A stretch of 64,000 nt of DNA from assembly GCF_032854445.1 (NCBI RefSeq), contig NC_088300.1:17145191-17209190 (forward strand), given 5' to 3'. Below the pieces are notes generated by a model. The model did not search any database. It was given only the letters and a program-made list of their open reading frames with translations, and was not told the origin of the DNA. Source of the stretch: Liolophura sinensis. Its lineage: Eukaryota; Mollusca; Polyplacophora; Chitonida; Chitonidae. Positions 61,577 to 64,000 of this stretch are shown piece after piece (position 1 is the first letter of the stretch; every line of letters begins with the position of its first letter). The position numbers and the translations under genes were made by a program.

Positions 61577-62270
61577 ATGGACCCGGCTGAGAAAGAGCCT
61601 GTGCGAAAACTCAAAGACACTCCTCCACAGACGGTAGGACAGCTGAGGCAGATGTTAGGCTTCCTCGGATATTACCGGAAATACTTGGCCAACTTTTCTA
61701 GACTGGCAGAAGTGCTGTATGATCTCTTGAAAAGGAAGGATTCCCCTCAGAAGTCAAAACTGTGTATAAAGTCCAAATACGCCCAAGTAGTTCCTAAACA
61801 AAGTATCCAGTGGACTGCAGAACATCAAGAAACTAGATGAACAGATTGATGATCTGCTGTCCGATCATGTCATGGCGTACCAAGATTTTGGTAAGAAGTT
61901 CATTCTTCATGTGGATGCAGCACACAAGGGCTTAGGAGCTGTGTTATACCAAACGAGGGACAATGGACAGTTCGCTGTGGTTGCCTATGGGTCGAGGACA
62001 TTAACTCCTACAGAACTATTACCTGCATTCGGGGAAATTAGAGTTCCTAGCCTTCAAATGGGCGATCTGCGAGAGATTTCGTGATTACCTGTATTACTCA
62101 CCTGGATTTGAGGTTTTCAGTGACAACAACCCATCGACTTATATTTTAACAAGAGCCAAACTGGACAGTACACGGCACAGATGGGTTGTCGAATTGTCAG
62201 ACTTCGAATTCAAAATAAGGTACAAACCAGGTAAAGCAAACTGTGAGGCTGTGAGGGTTTTCAAAGATGC
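61577..62270 (+). pseudogene. RT thumb/connection and RNase H region, broken
   Basis: GFLGYYRKYLANFSRLAE is typical of the RT-RNase H junction. FILHVDAAHKGLGAVLYQ (from about 61890) holds the first RNase H Asp, and YGSRTLTPTE follows. Then, in a new frame, VFSDNNPSTYI at about 62110 contains the later conserved Asp. Frameshifts occur at about 61835 and 62040. Confidence 0.78.
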
Positions 62271-63530
62271 CTCTTGATATCAATGAAGCCAGGAAACAGC
62301 ACCCAGAGGTCATCGCCCAGGATGCCTTGCAAGCTATCTTTCGTGGTGTAAATACTACAACCTGTCCGGACAATGTTCTAATCGCTTCTGTGTCTAGTGA
62401 TGTAAACCTTGTGGCAGAGTTTAAGGTGACCGAATGTGCTACACCTTTGCAAAGAATACCGTTGCAAGAGATTGTTAAGGCGCAGAAGGGCGATGAAGAC
62501 ATTGGTGTTGTGATACCGCATGTCAGAACTGGTAAGCGCCCTTCATTCAGTCAGGCGAAAGTACCTTTACAACTGCTGAAAGAATTCAGCAGGCCGAGCT
62601 GGGTGAGCTCGTGAGGAAGAACACGTTACCTTGAGTAACAGAACGTACTCAGATTGCGCTTCCAAAGAAGTGGCGAATACTTGTTATGAAAGAACTGCAT
62701 AACAATATGGGACACAAGGGCGCTGAGCGAGTGATCTCACTGATACGAGAGCGATTCTACTGGCGTAAGACGGCGGCTGAGGTAGAACATTACGTGAACA
62801 GTGAGTGTGGGTGTCTCAAGGACAAAAGGTGCCAAACAAAGCTACTCGAGCACCTCTCCAACCAATTGTGACCAGCTCACCGTTCGAAGTGGTGTGCAAT
62901 GACTTTGTCTATCTGGATAAAGCTAAGGGCGGGTTCGAGTACTTGTTAGTAGTTTACTGACTCTACTCTACGCTTACTCTACATTACTCGCTTTGCGCAA
63001 GAGTACCCCATAAGGAATAAAGCTGGGAAAACTGCGGCTAAACGGATTTCAGTGACTTTACTCCCCGGTTCGGTTTTCCGGCACATCTTCGCCACGATCA
63101 AGGTGGGGAATTCCAGAACGAGTTGTTTTTTTTACCTACAGAAACCTTGTGGAATGGTTAGTTCGAGAACAACCCACAAGGGTATCACCCACAAGGAATC
63201 GGGAAGGCAGATCGGACAATTTTAGGTATGTTGAAAACCTTGTCCTCTAGAGAGAAGCCTAAGTGGAAAGAAAACGTGAACAAACTTGTACACGCCCACA
63301 ACTGTACGAAGAATGATTCTACAGGTTATTCGCCGTTTTTCCTATTGTTCGGACGATCTCCTCGTCTTCCTGTGGATATCTTGTTTGACACTTGTTTGAC
63401 ACGTCATTGAGTGGGAAACAAGTATGAGACAAGCGTACAGATTGGCTTCTGAAACAGCAGCAAAATCAGCAGCCAATGGCAAGAAGAACTACGTGGGCCA
63501 CATTGCAACCAGTGTGTCAGAGAATTGAAG
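62267..63530 (+). pseudogene. Integrase region, broken
   Basis: LHNNMGHKGAERVISLIRER (from about 62695) with downstream C-G-C is the HHCC zinc-binding domain. VVCNDFVYLDKAKG (from about 62890) has the first catalytic Asp, and HDQGGEFQNELF (about 63097-63130) the second. After frame breaks, HAHNCTKNDSTGYSPFFLLFGRSPRLPVD (63290-63375) is the conserved C-terminal end of the catalytic core. Multiple stops separate the pieces. Confidence 0.8.
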
Positions 63531-63944
63531 ACTTGATTGTTGGGACTGTGAACTGTGGCATTTAAGTGTTAAATAGCATTTCTTTTATAGATTTTGCAGT
63601 TTAAGTTTTGAACTGATCCAGAACATTGGGATTGTTGAATTTTTAGAAGAAGTTATGATCAGTTACAGTTGATTCACCTGTTGAGTGTTACAAGGGCACG
63701 AGACTTTAAAAGTGATCCACTGAAAAAGTTAGTGTTTTAACGCTTTTTTTAGAAAAGATTGGAAAACATGCAAGGTAATGTAATCTTCCTACCTAAGGTT
63801 AGAAGTAGAATCACATGAATCTGTTGAGAATAGAAATTTGACATGGATTTTGTTAGACTGGCCATCTAATAATTGATGTGATGTAGCTATAGATTTGGTG
63901 GAATCAGTTGAATGACCCTAGCTAATGTCGGGACGACATTTATT

Positions 63945-63957
63945 TAGAGGGGGAGAG
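63945..63957 (+). other. Polypurine tract
   Basis: agagggggagag immediately precedes TG at 63958. It is the usual primer for plus-strand synthesis at the inner edge of a 3' LTR. Confidence 0.75.
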
Positions 63958-64000
63958 TGAAGCGATCGTAGGTAATTAGCAATGTTGTTCTAAGGGACAT
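63958..64000 (+). repeat. Start of 3' LTR (truncated by window edge)
   Basis: Begins TGAAGCGATCGTAGG directly after the polypurine tract. Only 43 bases are in the window, so the matching 5' LTR could not be tested in detail. Confidence 0.6.

Larger units (their letters stand above)
59386..64000 (+). mobile_element. Degenerate Ty3/gypsy-like LTR retrotransposon (5' LTR missing, 3' LTR cut by window end)
   Basis: Domains occur in the order gag (59429-60470), protease, reverse transcriptase, RNase H, integrase, polypurine tract and LTR start, as in Ty3/gypsy elements. Every domain is interrupted by stops or frameshifts, so the copy is not autonomous. No 5' LTR is visible; the 65-bp minisatellite occupies that place. 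Confidence 0.85.

Overview
The window looks like nuclear DNA of a marine lophotrochozoan animal, most likely a mollusc and possibly a bivalve. It is AT-rich with long gene-poor stretches, intron-containing genes and many short repeats. One tRNA-derived SINE family recurs throughout; its 3' end has the shape 'gtataagtgaaatattcttg...ggcgtaaaacaccaatcaaataaat', a type I associate with molluscan genomes. The species assignment is inference.

The main coding content is a head-to-tail cluster of four paralogous genes, all on the minus strand: A (11135-12999), B (22485-25782), C (35308-36710) and D (52782-55384). Each has the same build. Coding exon 1 is short (97-121 bp) and encodes a signal peptide. 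A phase-1 intron follows, and a long exon 2 begins exactly at a Pro-Cys-Gly motif. Exon 2 runs through a fast-diverging Pro/Gln/Arg-rich stretch containing a short NPY...D(I/V)P-like motif. It ends in a seven-cysteine module, C-x-C-x5-C-x14-C-x(5-7)-C-C-C-R. I do not recognise the family. It reads as a lineage-specific set of secreted, disulfide-bonded, proline-rich proteins (matrix, adhesive or defence precursors are all possible). Copies B and C carry dibasic cleavage sites before the cysteine module. A 57-bp minisatellite of about 47 units abuts the start codon of gene C. Each unit carries a splice-acceptor-like tract plus ATG, so the array seems to have grown out of the gene's own intron/exon border.

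The rest is relics and repeats. At 5.6-7.2 kb there is a broken 5' half of a CYP2-type cytochrome P450 gene. At 50.9-51.9 kb there is a decayed piece resembling a Polinton/Maverick capsid gene, flanked by an inverted duplication of part of itself. From 59.4 kb to the right edge lies a degenerate Ty3/gypsy-like LTR retrotransposon: gag with an unusual MYND-like finger, protease, RT, RNase H, integrase, polypurine tract and the first bases of the 3' LTR. A 65-bp minisatellite occupies the place where its 5' LTR should be. At 41.3-44.0 kb there is an element with inverted arrays of a ~146-bp repeat. Other features are two palindromic MITE-like copies, SINE copies (several nested), minisatellites of 28, 33, 47, 57, 57 and 65 bp, and three long (TA)n tracts.

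No rRNA, functional tRNA, CRISPR or prokaryotic features were seen. Splice sites, exon joins and family comparisons are read by eye and not verified by transcripts or database searches.
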